DNA of 35,808 nucleotides, from NCBI GenBank assembly GCA_031275325.1, contig JAISOX010000069.1, positions 1 to 35,808 on the forward strand, in the 5' to 3' direction. The DNA is from Treponema sp. (GTDB taxonomy: Bacteria; Spirochaetota; Spirochaetia; Treponematales; Breznakiellaceae). The notes under the pieces were generated by a model. The model had not been told where the DNA came from, searched no databases, and saw only the letters and a program-made list of their open reading frames with translations. Made by a program: the position numbers and the translations under genes. Shown one piece after another: positions 15,792 through 24,165 of the stretch (within the stretch, counting starts at the first letter, position 1; every line of letters begins with the position of its first letter).

Positions 15792-17741
15792 CTAATCAGC
15801 TGCTTGATCCGCTTCCATAACCATACGCCGCTGCCACTGGATGAGATCCCCTTCCATTCCTGGATCGGTCCCTGCCGCGTCAGCCATAACCCGGAATACC
15901 GGTTCGGTTGCAGAACCGCGCATCCAGATCGATGCGATCTGCTGATCCTTATGGTTGGTAAAGGTGATTTTCAATCCCCCCCGGCGGGCTTCTCCAAAAC
16001 GGGTAATCCCCCGCTTTTCTTCTATACCATTATAACAAGCCGCATCCCAGCCTGAAATACCGTACCGGGTTTTAAGCTGTTCTTTCCGGCTCTCCCATTC
16101 TCGGAGAAATACCCGCTCATACCGGGTTTTAAGCGCTGCATGATCCCGGGTCTTAACCTGCAAGAGCGCTTCCGGGGTATAGGAACCGGTAGTTACAAAG
16201 GCCGGGAGGGACGCGATAATAGCTGAAAGGGAAAAATCCCCTTGATACATCCCGGCCTGATCCGACCGATCCAGCCAGAGCTTAAAGAATCCCGGCTTTT
16301 CCCCCTGATTCCTAATGGTAAGCAGTTTGATGATGGCCATTACCGTATTGATAGGATCCCGTACTGCTGAGGGATGGGTGATGTTGCCTCCTGCGGAACC
16401 TTCGCCGAGGATCCGCACCGTATACCCCTGTTCCCGGAGCTTCCGGGCCAGTCCCACCACATTGGCTTCCCCCACTTCAACCCGGAAAAGCGCAACATCA
16501 AATGCCTGGGCGATCCGGTCAATCCGCAGAGAGGTAGGATCGTTTACCACCACCCCTACCTTCTGCAACGCATGTCCCTGGCTATCATACCTGAGTTCTC
16601 CGGTCCAAACCAGATGGGAAAGTTCAGCAACACAGGCTAAGGCAAAGACCTCCTGGGCATCAAGACACCGGGCGCGTTGGGTTCCCGCATCCCAGATCAC
16701 CAGGTTTCCCCGGTCTCCATCACAGTCCGGTACATAAGCCGCCAGTGCAGAGGGTTCCTTCTGGTGAAGTTCCTCCAGAAACTGCCGGCATGGTTCCAGA
16801 GATGCTCCTTCGGGGACGATACGATGGGCAATACGCCCGGGGGTATCATTAAAACTATAGTAGCCTATTCCCAGGGACGTAAAAAAACCCCGGTCAATGG
16901 ACAGGGTTCGAGCGGACCCGTTGAGATCCGCAGCAATGCTCAAGGGGGCAGCTTGTAGACCCTGGACCACTGCTTCCAGAATACTCCCTGATCCTGGGCT
17001 TACCAGAGGGCCGCTCACCACTTCCCTGGTGAAACTAAGATAAGCCTCATAGGCTTCCGCCTTGATCCGAGGGGCAGCAGCATACACCTGAGCCATAGTC
17101 TCGGAATCGGCCTGGAGGACCAGCGCTTTCACCCGGGCGATCCGGTCTGGAGCGGCCATGAAGGATCGAAACTCCTCAATCAGGATATTCGCCTCGTGGG
17201 CGGGTAATACCCCGCCATCGGTAAGGCCGAATTTGAGGCCGTTATGGCCGATAGGGTTATGGCTCGCAGAAATATACACGAAACCCGCTGCGGTACCATG
17301 AACCCCGCAGGCCCGTGCATAAGCCATGATCTCAGGCGCGGCAGTAATAAAGGCAAAGCGGACCCCGCAGCCTTCAGCTACCAAGGCCCGGATCAACAGA
17401 TCCGCTATGGCCCTCCCGCTAGGCCGGGTATCCATACCCACAATGATCACCGGCCCGGGGGTATTCCTGTTTTGCGGGAGGCTATGGGCTTTTATATACG
17501 CGGCAAACACCTGTGCCCCTGCGGCAAGGATTATGTTATGAGCCGCGGAAATGGTTTCACCGGCATACTCCTCATCTCCTCCGGGGGCAAAGATCCCCCG
17601 CCATCCTGAAGGGGAGAGGATCATATCCTGCAGGGCGGTCTCTACCAGGGTTTCTGATAACCCCTCATCAGCTTCTGAGAAAGGGAATTGCTCGGGATCT
17701 CCTATTATCAACCCTGAATCAGGATGCCGTATCACTGCCAT
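15792..17741 (-). CDS. Phosphohexomutase (phosphoglucomutase/phosphomannomutase family)
   Basis: The 649-residue protein has the alpha-D-phosphohexomutase hallmarks: the phospho-serine loop ISASHNP with Ser160, a metal-binding DCDGDRG loop at 339-345, the sugar-specificity region around VGEANVVG and GEGSAGGN, and the C-terminal phosphate-binding MRGSATEPVFRV. It interconverts hexose 1- and 6-phosphates. Whether glucose or mannose is preferred cannot be decided. It is longer than typical enzymes (450-600 residues), with an extended N-terminus of about 90 residues. AAGGAG lies 8 nt before the ATG. It heads a two-gene unit with the PUR protein and is divergent from the oxidoreductase gene. Confidence 0.92.
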   Translation of the reverse strand: MAVIRHPDSGLIIGDPEQFPFSEADEGLSETLVETALQDMILSPSGWRGIFAPGGDEEYAGETISAAHNIILAAGAQVFAAYIKAHSLPQNRNTPGPVIIVGMDTRPSGRAIADLLIRALVAEGCGVRFAFITAAPEIMAYARACGVHGTAAGFVYISASHNPIGHNGLKFGLTDGGVLPAHEANILIEEFRSFMAAPDRIARVKALVLQADSETMAQVYAAAPRIKAEAYEAYLSFTREVVSGPLVSPGSGSILEAVVQGLQAAPLSIAADLNGSARTLSIDRGFFTSLGIGYYSFNDTPGRIAHRIVPEGASLEPCRQFLEELHQKEPSALAAYVPDCDGDRGNLVIWDAGTQRARCLDAQEVFALACVAELSHLVWTGELRYDSQGHALQKVGVVVNDPTSLRIDRIAQAFDVALFRVEVGEANVVGLARKLREQGYTVRILGEGSAGGNITHPSAVRDPINTVMAIIKLLTIRNQGEKPGFFKLWLDRSDQAGMYQGDFSLSAIIASLPAFVTTGSYTPEALLQVKTRDHAALKTRYERVFLREWESRKEQLKTRYGISGWDAACYNGIEEKRGITRFGEARRGGLKITFTNHKDQQIASIWMRGSATEPVFRVMADAAGTDPGMEGDLIQWQRRMVMEADQAAD

Positions 17742-17916
17742 AGGCTACACTCCTTCGTACATCCCATAGCAATAACCATGGGAAGATCAGTATATCCTAG
17801 TTTGGCTTCCAAGGGCTAGAGCCAGACCTTCCAGGGCTTCTCCGTTTCTTGTTGGGTTTAAGCGGATACCCCATCCCACGCCTTGATTTACCCCTCGCCG
17901 CTGCCGACTATAAAAT

Positions 17917-18945
17917 ATGTATACCATTCCCGTTGCTATCGTGGGATTAGGGAGGATAGCCAGTCTCCTAGAGACGGATCCCCTCCGGGAGAAGCCTTGT
18001 ACCCATGCGGGAGCAGTGCAGGCCAACGCTGAGACGGTCTTGGTTGCCGGTGCGGATCAGGATCCGAAAAAACGCGTTTGTTTTGCAGAAACCTGGCAGT
18101 GTCCGGTCTACGCTGAAGCGGAAGAGATGCTCCAGACCCATGCCCCCCGGATAGTAATTATTGCCACCCATCCTGATAGCCATGCCCGCTACTGCCGAAT
18201 GGCCGCAGCCTACCAGGTTCCCGTGGGGATCTGCGAGAAGCCCCTGGCAGATACCCTTCAGCGTGCCCGGGAGATTGCAGCCCTGCACCGAAGCGGTACG
18301 ATACGCATCCTCACCAACCATGAACGGCGTTATGGAGCGGACTATATCCAGGCCAAGGCCATTCTTGATGCAGGGCGGCTGGGTCCGATCCTCAGTCTCA
18401 AAGCAACGCTGTATATGGGGCGAACCCAGCGTATCCTGGATGTGCTCTGGCATGATGGTACCCACCTGGCAGACGCCATCATGTTTTTAAGCGGTTCCGT
18501 GATGCGCCATCAGCGGATCTGGGGGGCCCGGCTCAATCAACGGCATGGAACCGCCTGCCTTTCGGGATACCTTGATCCGGGAACTGGCCGCTGGAGCAGG
18601 GGAAAACCGATCAAAGGCCCTCCCTTTCTGCTGGAGATCGGTGCAGAACGGGATCACCTGGTTTTTGAGTTGGAATTTTCCTGTACCCAAGGACGCGTGC
18701 GGATCGGCAATGGGATATTTGAAGTCTGGGAAAGCGCTGAAAGTCCCTATGCCGAAGGATTCAGGTCCCTCCGCAAAACCCAGGATACTTTTGAGGGTCC
18801 TACTGGTTATTTTGCCAATATGCTACAAGATGCGGCCGCCTGTGTCCGGGAACCGGATCGTCAGCCTCGTTCCAGCGCCTTAGATGGCCTTAGGGTTATC
18901 CAATACCTTAATTCAGTACAGCCCTGGAGAAACCCCTGCGGATAA
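17917..18945 (+). CDS. Gfo/Idh/MocA-family NAD(P)-dependent oxidoreductase
   Basis: The 342-residue protein begins with a Rossmann dinucleotide-binding motif (VAIVGLGRIA, residues 6-15). It has the family signature EKP at 107-109 and a likely catalytic DGTHLAD stretch near 175. The second domain is the usual beta-sheet substrate-binding fold. Such enzymes oxidise or reduce sugars, inositols or their derivatives, and the substrate is unknown. No Shine-Dalgarno sequence is visible before the ATG. A TATAAAAT string directly precedes it but is too close to serve as the -10 box for this start. The CPBP protease gene follows after 34 nt. Confidence 0.88.
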   Translation: MYTIPVAIVGLGRIASLLETDPLREKPCTHAGAVQANAETVLVAGADQDPKKRVCFAETWQCPVYAEAEEMLQTHAPRIVIIATHPDSHARYCRMAAAYQVPVGICEKPLADTLQRAREIAALHRSGTIRILTNHERRYGADYIQAKAILDAGRLGPILSLKATLYMGRTQRILDVLWHDGTHLADAIMFLSGSVMRHQRIWGARLNQRHGTACLSGYLDPGTGRWSRGKPIKGPPFLLEIGAERDHLVFELEFSCTQGRVRIGNGIFEVWESAESPYAEGFRSLRKTQDTFEGPTGYFANMLQDAAACVREPDRQPRSSALDGLRVIQYLNSVQPWRNPCG

Positions 18946-18979
18946 ACCCTAAGACAAACCGGGGAAAGGAGATGATCTG

Positions 18980-19699
18980 GTGCGGGTCCCTGACAACAAC
19001 ATAAACCCCGGAACGTGCGTGCTAAAAAGCCTGGGGAAGCCGCTCATCCTCTATCTCCTGCTCTTTGCATCTGGGCTTGTTTCCCAGGGACCATACCCTG
19101 CTATCATCCCCTTTTCTGCACGCCGGGAACTCATCCGCATCTTCGCCTATACCATCCCGTCCCTGGGGATCATCTGGTATCTGCTCTACCGGGATACTCC
19201 GGCGCTCCATAGGCCCTGGGTACAGGGAATTCTAAAACCCCGGATCCAGGACCTCACGGCCTTAGGGGGCGCCCTTCTTGGGTTAGGCTGTATCGGGTTC
19301 TGTATTGCCCAGGCAGGCCCCTTGCTGAACAGCCTGCTTGCTCACTATATCAAGATTCCACCCGGCCCAGGGCTGGAAGCGCCTCCTGGCCTCCTGGCAT
19401 GGGCGGTCATCCTCGGCTCCTGTTTGGGTACGGGGTATCTGGAAGAAAGCTATTTTAGACTGTATCTTTTATTGCGGCTGGAAGCAGCCGGTATAGGCAT
19501 ACGAAGGAGGGTGTTCCTTTCCTGCCTCCTCTTTTCCCTCTGCCATCGGTATGAGGGGCCCTGGGGAGTTTTACAGGCAGCTCTGGCGGGAATCGTCCTG
19601 TCCCTGGTGTTTATACGGTACCGTACTTTCCACGGCATTGCCTGGGCTCATGGGGCATACAATGGCTTACTATACCTCATCACCTCTGTGAACCGGTAA
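18980..19699 (+). CDS. CPBP-family intramembrane (CAAX/Abi-type) protease
   Basis: The 239-residue integral membrane protein has about six hydrophobic helices and the three CPBP motifs: EESYFR (Glu155-Glu156 and Arg160), the His in SLCHRYEG (His189), and the His in AWAHGAYN (His224). These form the glutamate-type active site of ABI/CAAX proteases. The start is GTG at 18980, chosen because AAAGGAG lies 8 nt upstream. Substrates are unknown, and relatives act in prenyl-protein processing, bacteriocin immunity or signal proteolysis. The last 20 nt overlap the 3' end of the convergent flgJ gene. Confidence 0.88.
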   Translation: MRVPDNNINPGTCVLKSLGKPLILYLLLFASGLVSQGPYPAIIPFSARRELIRIFAYTIPSLGIIWYLLYRDTPALHRPWVQGILKPRIQDLTALGGALLGLGCIGFCIAQAGPLLNSLLAHYIKIPPGPGLEAPPGLLAWAVILGSCLGTGYLEESYFRLYLLLRLEAAGIGIRRRVFLSCLLFSLCHRYEGPWGVLQAALAGIVLSLVFIRYRTFHGIAWAHGAYNGLLYLITSVNR

Positions 19700-20111
19700 G
19701 TTCCCGATAGGCTAATTCCGCCAGGCCGAAGTTCGCTTGTTTGGTGAAATCTTCAGCGTATACATCGTAGAGCATATCTTCGTACATTTTTCCCGCAAAA
19801 CCCTCATCGATCAACCCTGTTTTTTGCACGGTAGCCCGCATACTGTTAAGCAAATTCTTGATCAAAAAGGTTTCCAGCGCTTCGCATTGTTCATAGAGTT
19901 TATCGGTTTTGTCCACCGCCGGTTTCTTGGAAGAACCCTTTGCGTTACGAGGGGGCCCTTCCTCATGGGTCTTGGCTCTTTCCAGCGCCTCGGCAAAAAC
20001 CCGGCCCTTGCTTGCTTCTGCATCACCCTCGATCCGGGCGTCCCGCCTACGGGTAATCGGCTCAAGTCCTGCACTGGCATAATACAAAGAACCAAGCTGT
20101 TCTATGGCCAT
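19680..20111 (-). CDS. flgJ: Flagellar rod-binding protein FlgJ (no muramidase domain)
   Basis: The 143-residue protein has a Lys/Arg-rich N-terminal half and a C-terminal rod-binding domain at about 75-140 (ALETFLIKNLLNSMRATV, GFAGKMYEDMLYDVYAEDFTKQANFGLAELAYREL). This matches the N-terminal half of FlgJ, which caps the growing rod. The peptidoglycan hydrolase domain of enterobacterial FlgJ is absent, as in other spirochaetes with periplasmic flagella. It follows flgG by 14 nt in the same operon. The 3' end overlaps the convergent CPBP gene by 20 nt. Confidence 0.9.
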   Translation of the reverse strand: MAIEQLGSLYYASAGLEPITRRRDARIEGDAEASKGRVFAEALERAKTHEEGPPRNAKGSSKKPAVDKTDKLYEQCEALETFLIKNLLNSMRATVQKTGLIDEGFAGKMYEDMLYDVYAEDFTKQANFGLAELAYRELTGSQR

Positions 20112-20125
20112 TTCCCCCTCCTATG

Positions 20126-20926
20126 CTAACGTTTCAGATTCGTGGCAGTACCCAACATACTGTCGCTGGTCTGGATGGTTTTAGAGTTGAATTCATAGGC
20201 CCGCTGCGCCACGATGAGATCCACCATCTCCCGGACCACCGACACATTGGACATCTCCAGGAACTTATGGTAGATCTGGCCCATCCCTTCATAGCCTGGC
20301 CGTCCGGGAATCGGGTCGCCTGAGGCTTCGGTAACCTTAAACAGATTTTCCCCTACCGCGGTAAGCCCTACGGGATTGGGGAACCGGTACAGTTCGATTT
20401 GCCCTACAGGGATGGGCTCGTTTTCGTTGATCTGGGGGACGATAACCGAGACCCGGCCATCCTTGGAAACGGTGATCTTCTCAGGAAGAAAGCCTTCAGG
20501 CATGACAATATCCGGGAGTAACCAATACCCGTTGGAGGTTACCATGCGGCCATTGGAATCTACCTCAAAGGCGCCGTTCCGGGTATAGGCATAACTGCCG
20601 TCATAGGTCTGGATCCGGAAAAAACCGTCTCCTACAATGGCCATGTCCGTAACATTTTCCGTATTCTGGGGAGAACCCTGGGTAAACATACGCTGGGTAT
20701 CGGCGATCTTCACCCCATGCCCCATTTGTACCCCCACGGGCAATACCGTGTCCTCGGTAGCAGGGGTTCCCGCGGTCTTAATGGTTTGGTAGAGGAGGTC
20801 CTCAAAATCAACCCGCATCCGTTTATACCCCGAGGTATTCACATTGGCCAGATTATTAGAAATCGTATCAATATTGGCCTGTTGGCCAATCATGCCGGAA
20901 GCGCCGGTCCATAAACTTCGTACCAC
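20126..20926 (-). CDS. flgG: Flagellar distal rod protein FlgG
   Basis: The 266-residue protein begins VRSLWTGASGMIGQQANID with the TISNNLANVNTSGYK rod signature. It has the central GDGFFRIQTYDGSYAYTRNGAF block and the C-terminal SVVREMVDLIVAQRAYEFNS helix shared by rod/hook proteins. It forms the distal rod of the periplasmic flagellum. The start codon is GTG at 20926 with AAAGGAG 5 nt upstream. It lies 28 nt downstream of flgF and 14 nt upstream of flgJ. Confidence 0.95.
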   Translation of the reverse strand: MVRSLWTGASGMIGQQANIDTISNNLANVNTSGYKRMRVDFEDLLYQTIKTAGTPATEDTVLPVGVQMGHGVKIADTQRMFTQGSPQNTENVTDMAIVGDGFFRIQTYDGSYAYTRNGAFEVDSNGRMVTSNGYWLLPDIVMPEGFLPEKITVSKDGRVSVIVPQINENEPIPVGQIELYRFPNPVGLTAVGENLFKVTEASGDPIPGRPGYEGMGQIYHKFLEMSNVSVVREMVDLIVAQRAYEFNSKTIQTSDSMLGTATNLKR

Positions 20927-20954
20927 GATAACTCCTTTAACGCATGGTCCCTAT

Positions 20955-21809
20955 TTAGCTGGTTACTCTGCCCGCTTGATTTATCAAGGTCCCCAGCATA
21001 GCATCTTCGGTTTGAATCACCTTCTGATTGGCCTCATACGCGCGGTTTACTTCGATCATGTGCACCATCTCCAGAACCGGATCCACATTGGAAGATTCGG
21101 TGAAACCCTGAACCACCCGGGGCCGGTTTTCCCCATCCATAACCCGGGCCTCTCCAGAAATATCCGTGGAACGGTACAGGCTGGAACCTTGTTTTTGCAG
21201 ATACCGGTCCACATCGAATTCTACCAGCTTCAGCGTATCCAGCAAGGCCGCCGCTTCCCAGGAGTTGTCTTCTTTGGAAATCATACGGCCCGGATCCTCA
21301 GTATACGCGGCATTGACCCACACCCGGCCTTGCTTATCCACCTGAAAATTATTGGCCTGGACTTTGATAGGCCCCTTTTCTCCCAGGACCGGATACCCTT
21401 CCTTGGTTTCCAGATACCCCTCTTTCCCCAACTGAAAGGAGCCGTTCCGGGTATACCGCTCACCCCAGGGGGTAGCCACGGCCATGAAACCCTTTCCGTC
21501 CAAGGCAAGGTCGAAATCGCTTTGGGTTTCCTTCATAGCTCCCTGTTCAAAGCTGGTATACAGTTCATTCAGTTCGACTCCAGTACCGAGTTTTCCAATC
21601 ACCGGCGCCATATCAGCAGATCCAAAGGGATGCTGATATACCCCGTCATCCTCCATCCGGCGCAGCAAGAGTTCTGGAAAGGCTTTAAATGAGGTTATAT
21701 CTTTCTTGTACCCGTCTGCATCGACATTTGCCAGGTTATTCGCCACGGCATCCAAACGCCATTGTTGAGCCCGCATCCCGCTCGCGCCGGTATACCATCC
21801 TCTAATCAA
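20955..21809 (-). CDS. flgF: Flagellar proximal rod protein FlgF, with a TTG start
   Basis: This is a rod/hook family protein of 284 residues with AVANNLANVDADGYKK, the GKGFMAVATPWGERYTRNGSF block and the C-terminal VDPVLEMVHMIEVNRAYEANQ helix. It is a FlgG paralogue placed first in the operon, so FlgF is the likely identity. An ATG exists at 21815, but GGGAGG (21816-21821) would then touch the start codon. From the TTG at 21809 the spacing is an ideal 6 nt and the protein begins MIRGWYTGASGM, aligning residue for residue with FlgG's MVRSLWTGASGM. A sigma-28-type promoter lies just upstream. Confidence 0.9.
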   Translation of the reverse strand: MIRGWYTGASGMRAQQWRLDAVANNLANVDADGYKKDITSFKAFPELLLRRMEDDGVYQHPFGSADMAPVIGKLGTGVELNELYTSFEQGAMKETQSDFDLALDGKGFMAVATPWGERYTRNGSFQLGKEGYLETKEGYPVLGEKGPIKVQANNFQVDKQGRVWVNAAYTEDPGRMISKEDNSWEAAALLDTLKLVEFDVDRYLQKQGSSLYRSTDISGEARVMDGENRPRVVQGFTESSNVDPVLEMVHMIEVNRAYEANQKVIQTEDAMLGTLINQAGRVTS

Positions 21810-21815
21810 TTGCAT

Positions 21816-21821
21816 CCTCCC
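21816..21821 (-). promoter_or_regulatory. Shine-Dalgarno that decides the flgF start
   Basis: GGGAGG on the minus strand abuts the upstream ATG with no spacer but is 6 nt from the TTG two codons later, favouring TTG initiation. Confidence 0.7.
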
Positions 21822-21833
21822 GCATTGCCTTGA

Positions 21834-21860
21834 ATATCGGTAGCTATCGAAGGTCTCTTA
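21834..21860 (-). promoter_or_regulatory. Sigma-28-type promoter of flgF-flgG-flgJ
   Basis: On the minus strand TAAG (21857-21860), 15 bp, then ACCGATAT (21834-21841) match TAAA-N15-GCCGATAA at 9 of 12 positions. The predicted start near 21827 leaves a short leader that contains the GGGAGG site. Location before flagellar rod genes supports it. Confidence 0.75.
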
Positions 21861-21869
21861 AATAGAATA

Positions 21870-21906
21870 GGGGGCGTTTCAAAACTTCACGGCTTGAAAC
21901 GCCCCC
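21870..21906 (-). terminator. Terminator-like hairpin between the FGDGDPN gene and flgF
   Basis: A perfect 13-bp stem (21870-21882 with 21894-21906, 11-nt loop) is followed on the minus strand by a U-rich stretch (TATTCTATTT). It probably ends the upstream operon and insulates the flgF promoter, which begins about 10 bp later. Confidence 0.65.
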
Positions 21907-22048
21907 TCTAAGCAGGAGGCCGGTATTTTTTCCTCTTTTTCCTCTGTTTTTAGTCCAGGGCAAAAAAACAGCGCTATCCCCCCAAGAAACGCATGGTTTT
22001 CCGCTCCGGATGGTTCACCAGGTTCCCGAACCGAGGAAAAAACGTCCC

Positions 22049-23569
22049 CTAGGCGTTGCTGTCGAAGACCGTACTCCCCAGGGAAGACGCCTCCGGGTTT
22101 ATAGAAGCCCGGTATGTGCGCAGGGCTTGTTTTTCCCGTTCCAGTTCAGGGAAGGTATAGACCGGGTTTCCGCCCGTATCCAGGCCCACCTCAGGAATCG
22201 AATAGGAACCCATCTCCTTGATCACCTGGTTTTGGGCCGCGCTCAGGTTTTTGGGCTGGCATTCGGGCCTATCCGCGTTGAGGTCCTGCAGGGTAATCCC
22301 CTGGGGCTTTGACCACATAGCGTTGTACCCGATCTTTCTCAGGTTCTCCTGTTTAATGGTCTCGTTCTCTTGTTTCGTTAAAAAGTACCGCAGGCTGGGA
22401 ATGAACCAAAACAACAGGGAAAAGATAAGGGGAACCACCCCTAAGCCCACTAAGATGAGCGGAAGGGGATTATCCACCACGACCTGGGATAAGGCATAGG
22501 TGATTTTATACAGATATGAAGCGGCCTTGAACTGCTCCGGCGTGGTAATGGGGCCGGTGCTCAGGGCGTTGAACAGGAAATACCCGCCGAAGATCAGGTT
22601 CACCCCATTGATGAGGCTGAACCACAGGTTCATCTTCTTGGGGTTGGAGGAAAACTGCTTGAGCCGTTTTAAGGGGGAAGAACCGCCAAAAGAACGATCC
22701 CGTCGATCCGCACGCAGCAGGAGGTCGTCGAAGCGGTATACCAGGGTTCCTTCTTCCGTAACTTCTGGAAGCCCGCCGAATTCCACGCAGCACGCGCTCA
22801 ACCCTTGCTCGGCTTCCGTTGGGGTGGAGCCGGTGAGGACCATGTATTCCGGGAGGGAGATGACCCCTTGGTTGGCCTGAATATAGGCGATGACCCCCTG
22901 CTTTTCTTTCGCGGTCCAATCCCCATTAGGATCCCCGTCGCCGAAGACAAACGAGAAGATCGCCTTGTATAGGGGCTTGCCTTTAGGCCGGGAGTTCCTG
23001 CCGGTATAGTACCGGCCGTTAAAGGAACGGTCCACTGCTTTGGTCAATTCCGAGTAAAACCAGATCCGGATGATGAGGTCAAAGATGCTTCCCGCGAGGA
23101 ACAAGCCTCCGCCTCCGCGGCCTTCCGAGCGGTTATCCGAACTGGAGGAGTTCGACACCACTGAAACCGCCAAGGCAGCCAAGGCGATGAGCATGAAAAG
23201 GGCAAAGTACCCGACCAGCATCACCATGATCCATACCTTAAACGCCAGGGCCCCCGCGATTTTTATCCCCTCCAGGGCCTTGGAGGTGAATCTCCGCAGG
23301 CCCGCGCGGAAACCCCGGTATTTACTGGTAAACCCCTGAGGAAAGGAATAGAGGATTTCCCCGGATTCGGTTACTTCAAGGCGTCCTGAATACTCATCCG
23401 CTGCAACCGGGACCAGTTCCCGGATCTTGTTCAGGGGTAAGGCCGTTTGAGCCGCTATATCCGCGACGGTGGCGCCTTTCCGCTGCTTTTTGAACGCGTC
23501 GGTGATCTTCCGGTATGCGGCTTTGTCTTTTATGGAGCAAGAGAAAGCGGTTTTATTGGTAAATCCCAT
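22049..23569 (-). CDS. Polytopic membrane protein with repeated winged-helix domains and FGDGDPN motif
   Basis: This 506-residue protein has three similar soluble domains of about 60 residues (17-77, 221-281 and 405-475). Each reads like a winged-helix domain ending in a 'VTEeGxLVYxF' wing (LEVTESGEILYSFP, PEVTEEGTLVYRF, VGLDTGGNPVYTFP). They alternate with hydrophobic helices near 108-138, 155-175, 313-336 and 367-392. Before the second domain is SFVFGDGDPNGDW. From memory an FGDGDPN motif occurs in a plastid/cyanobacterial family annotated as related to iron-sulfur cluster biogenesis (At5g03900-like). GAGGAG precedes the ATG. It lies 36 nt downstream of an IscR-like regulator in one operon, which fits an iron-sulfur or redox role. 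Direct function is unknown. Confidence 0.7.
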   Translation of the reverse strand: MGFTNKTAFSCSIKDKAAYRKITDAFKKQRKGATVADIAAQTALPLNKIRELVPVAADEYSGRLEVTESGEILYSFPQGFTSKYRGFRAGLRRFTSKALEGIKIAGALAFKVWIMVMLVGYFALFMLIALAALAVSVVSNSSSSDNRSEGRGGGGLFLAGSIFDLIIRIWFYSELTKAVDRSFNGRYYTGRNSRPKGKPLYKAIFSFVFGDGDPNGDWTAKEKQGVIAYIQANQGVISLPEYMVLTGSTPTEAEQGLSACCVEFGGLPEVTEEGTLVYRFDDLLLRADRRDRSFGGSSPLKRLKQFSSNPKKMNLWFSLINGVNLIFGGYFLFNALSTGPITTPEQFKAASYLYKITYALSQVVVDNPLPLILVGLGVVPLIFSLLFWFIPSLRYFLTKQENETIKQENLRKIGYNAMWSKPQGITLQDLNADRPECQPKNLSAAQNQVIKEMGSYSIPEVGLDTGGNPVYTFPELEREKQALRTYRASINPEASSLGSTVFDSNA

Positions 23570-23605
23570 GGATAGTACTCCTCTATAATTGACATGAGGG
23601 ACCCT

Positions 23606-24118
23606 TCAGCATCCAGACCCCTGGATGTTAAAAGAACGCTCTTGGGCCGCTCCCTGGTCCGCCCCATCCTGTTCCCGGCCAGGATGGTCCGGTTCGGCCT
23701 GTTCCGGCAGGGTATTTTTTTCAAGAATCGACGCCAAGGTAACATTCTTAAAAAAATCATTCACCAGACTGGTTACATCGGTCCACACCTCATGGCTGAG
23801 ACAGGCTCCGATCCGGTCGCAGGTTTCCTGGCGCTTGTCGCAGGAGATACTCTCCAGCTCTTCTCCTGCCGCGTCCAGAATCGCCTTGATCGTGAGCTTA
23901 TCCAGGGGTTGGGCAAAATAAAAGCCCCCCCCGGGTCCCCGGACGGATGAAACAATCCCCGCCTTGCGGAGCTTAAAAAAAATCTGTTCCAAAAACACCG
24001 ATGAGATATGCTCCTGTTCCGATAAGTGATTGATGGAAACCGGGGCGCCGTCTTTTCCCATTTTTGCCAGCGCCAAGGATGCCCGCAGCGCATACCGGCC
24101 CCGTGTGGTGATCCGCAT
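23606..24118 (-). CDS. Rrf2-family regulator, IscR-like with Fe-S ligand cysteines
   Basis: The 170-residue protein starts at the ATG at 24118, where MRITTRGRYALRA is the usual Rrf2 N-terminus and AAGGGGG lies upstream. It has an N-terminal winged helix (QEHISSVFLEQIFFKLRKAG, then SVRGPGGGFYFA). Cys93, Cys100, Cys106 and His109 follow in the spacing C-x6-C-x5-C-x2-H, nearly the C92/C98/C104/H107 set that holds the [2Fe-2S] cluster of E. coli IscR. An acidic, Gln-rich tail (about 140-170) ending in Cys is unusual. It likely senses iron-sulfur status, nitric oxide or oxidants and controls its own operon. No isc or suf genes are adjacent. Confidence 0.88.
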   Translation of the reverse strand: MRITTRGRYALRASLALAKMGKDGAPVSINHLSEQEHISSVFLEQIFFKLRKAGIVSSVRGPGGGFYFAQPLDKLTIKAILDAAGEELESISCDKRQETCDRIGACLSHEVWTDVTSLVNDFFKNVTLASILEKNTLPEQAEPDHPGREQDGADQGAAQERSFNIQGSGC

Positions 24119-24165
24119 TAAAAAACCCCCTTCCCTCTCTTTCGCTTTTTTCAGTATGAAGCTGT

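Noticed and set aside
17883-17916. Promoter for a leaderless oxidoreductase mRNA (TTGATT and TATAAA)
   Set aside because: The spacer is 20 bp and the predicted start would fall inside the coding sequence.
20844-21692. 282-residue plus-strand ORF
   Set aside because: It is antisense to flgF and the flgG 5' end; a shadow of GC-rich coding sequence.
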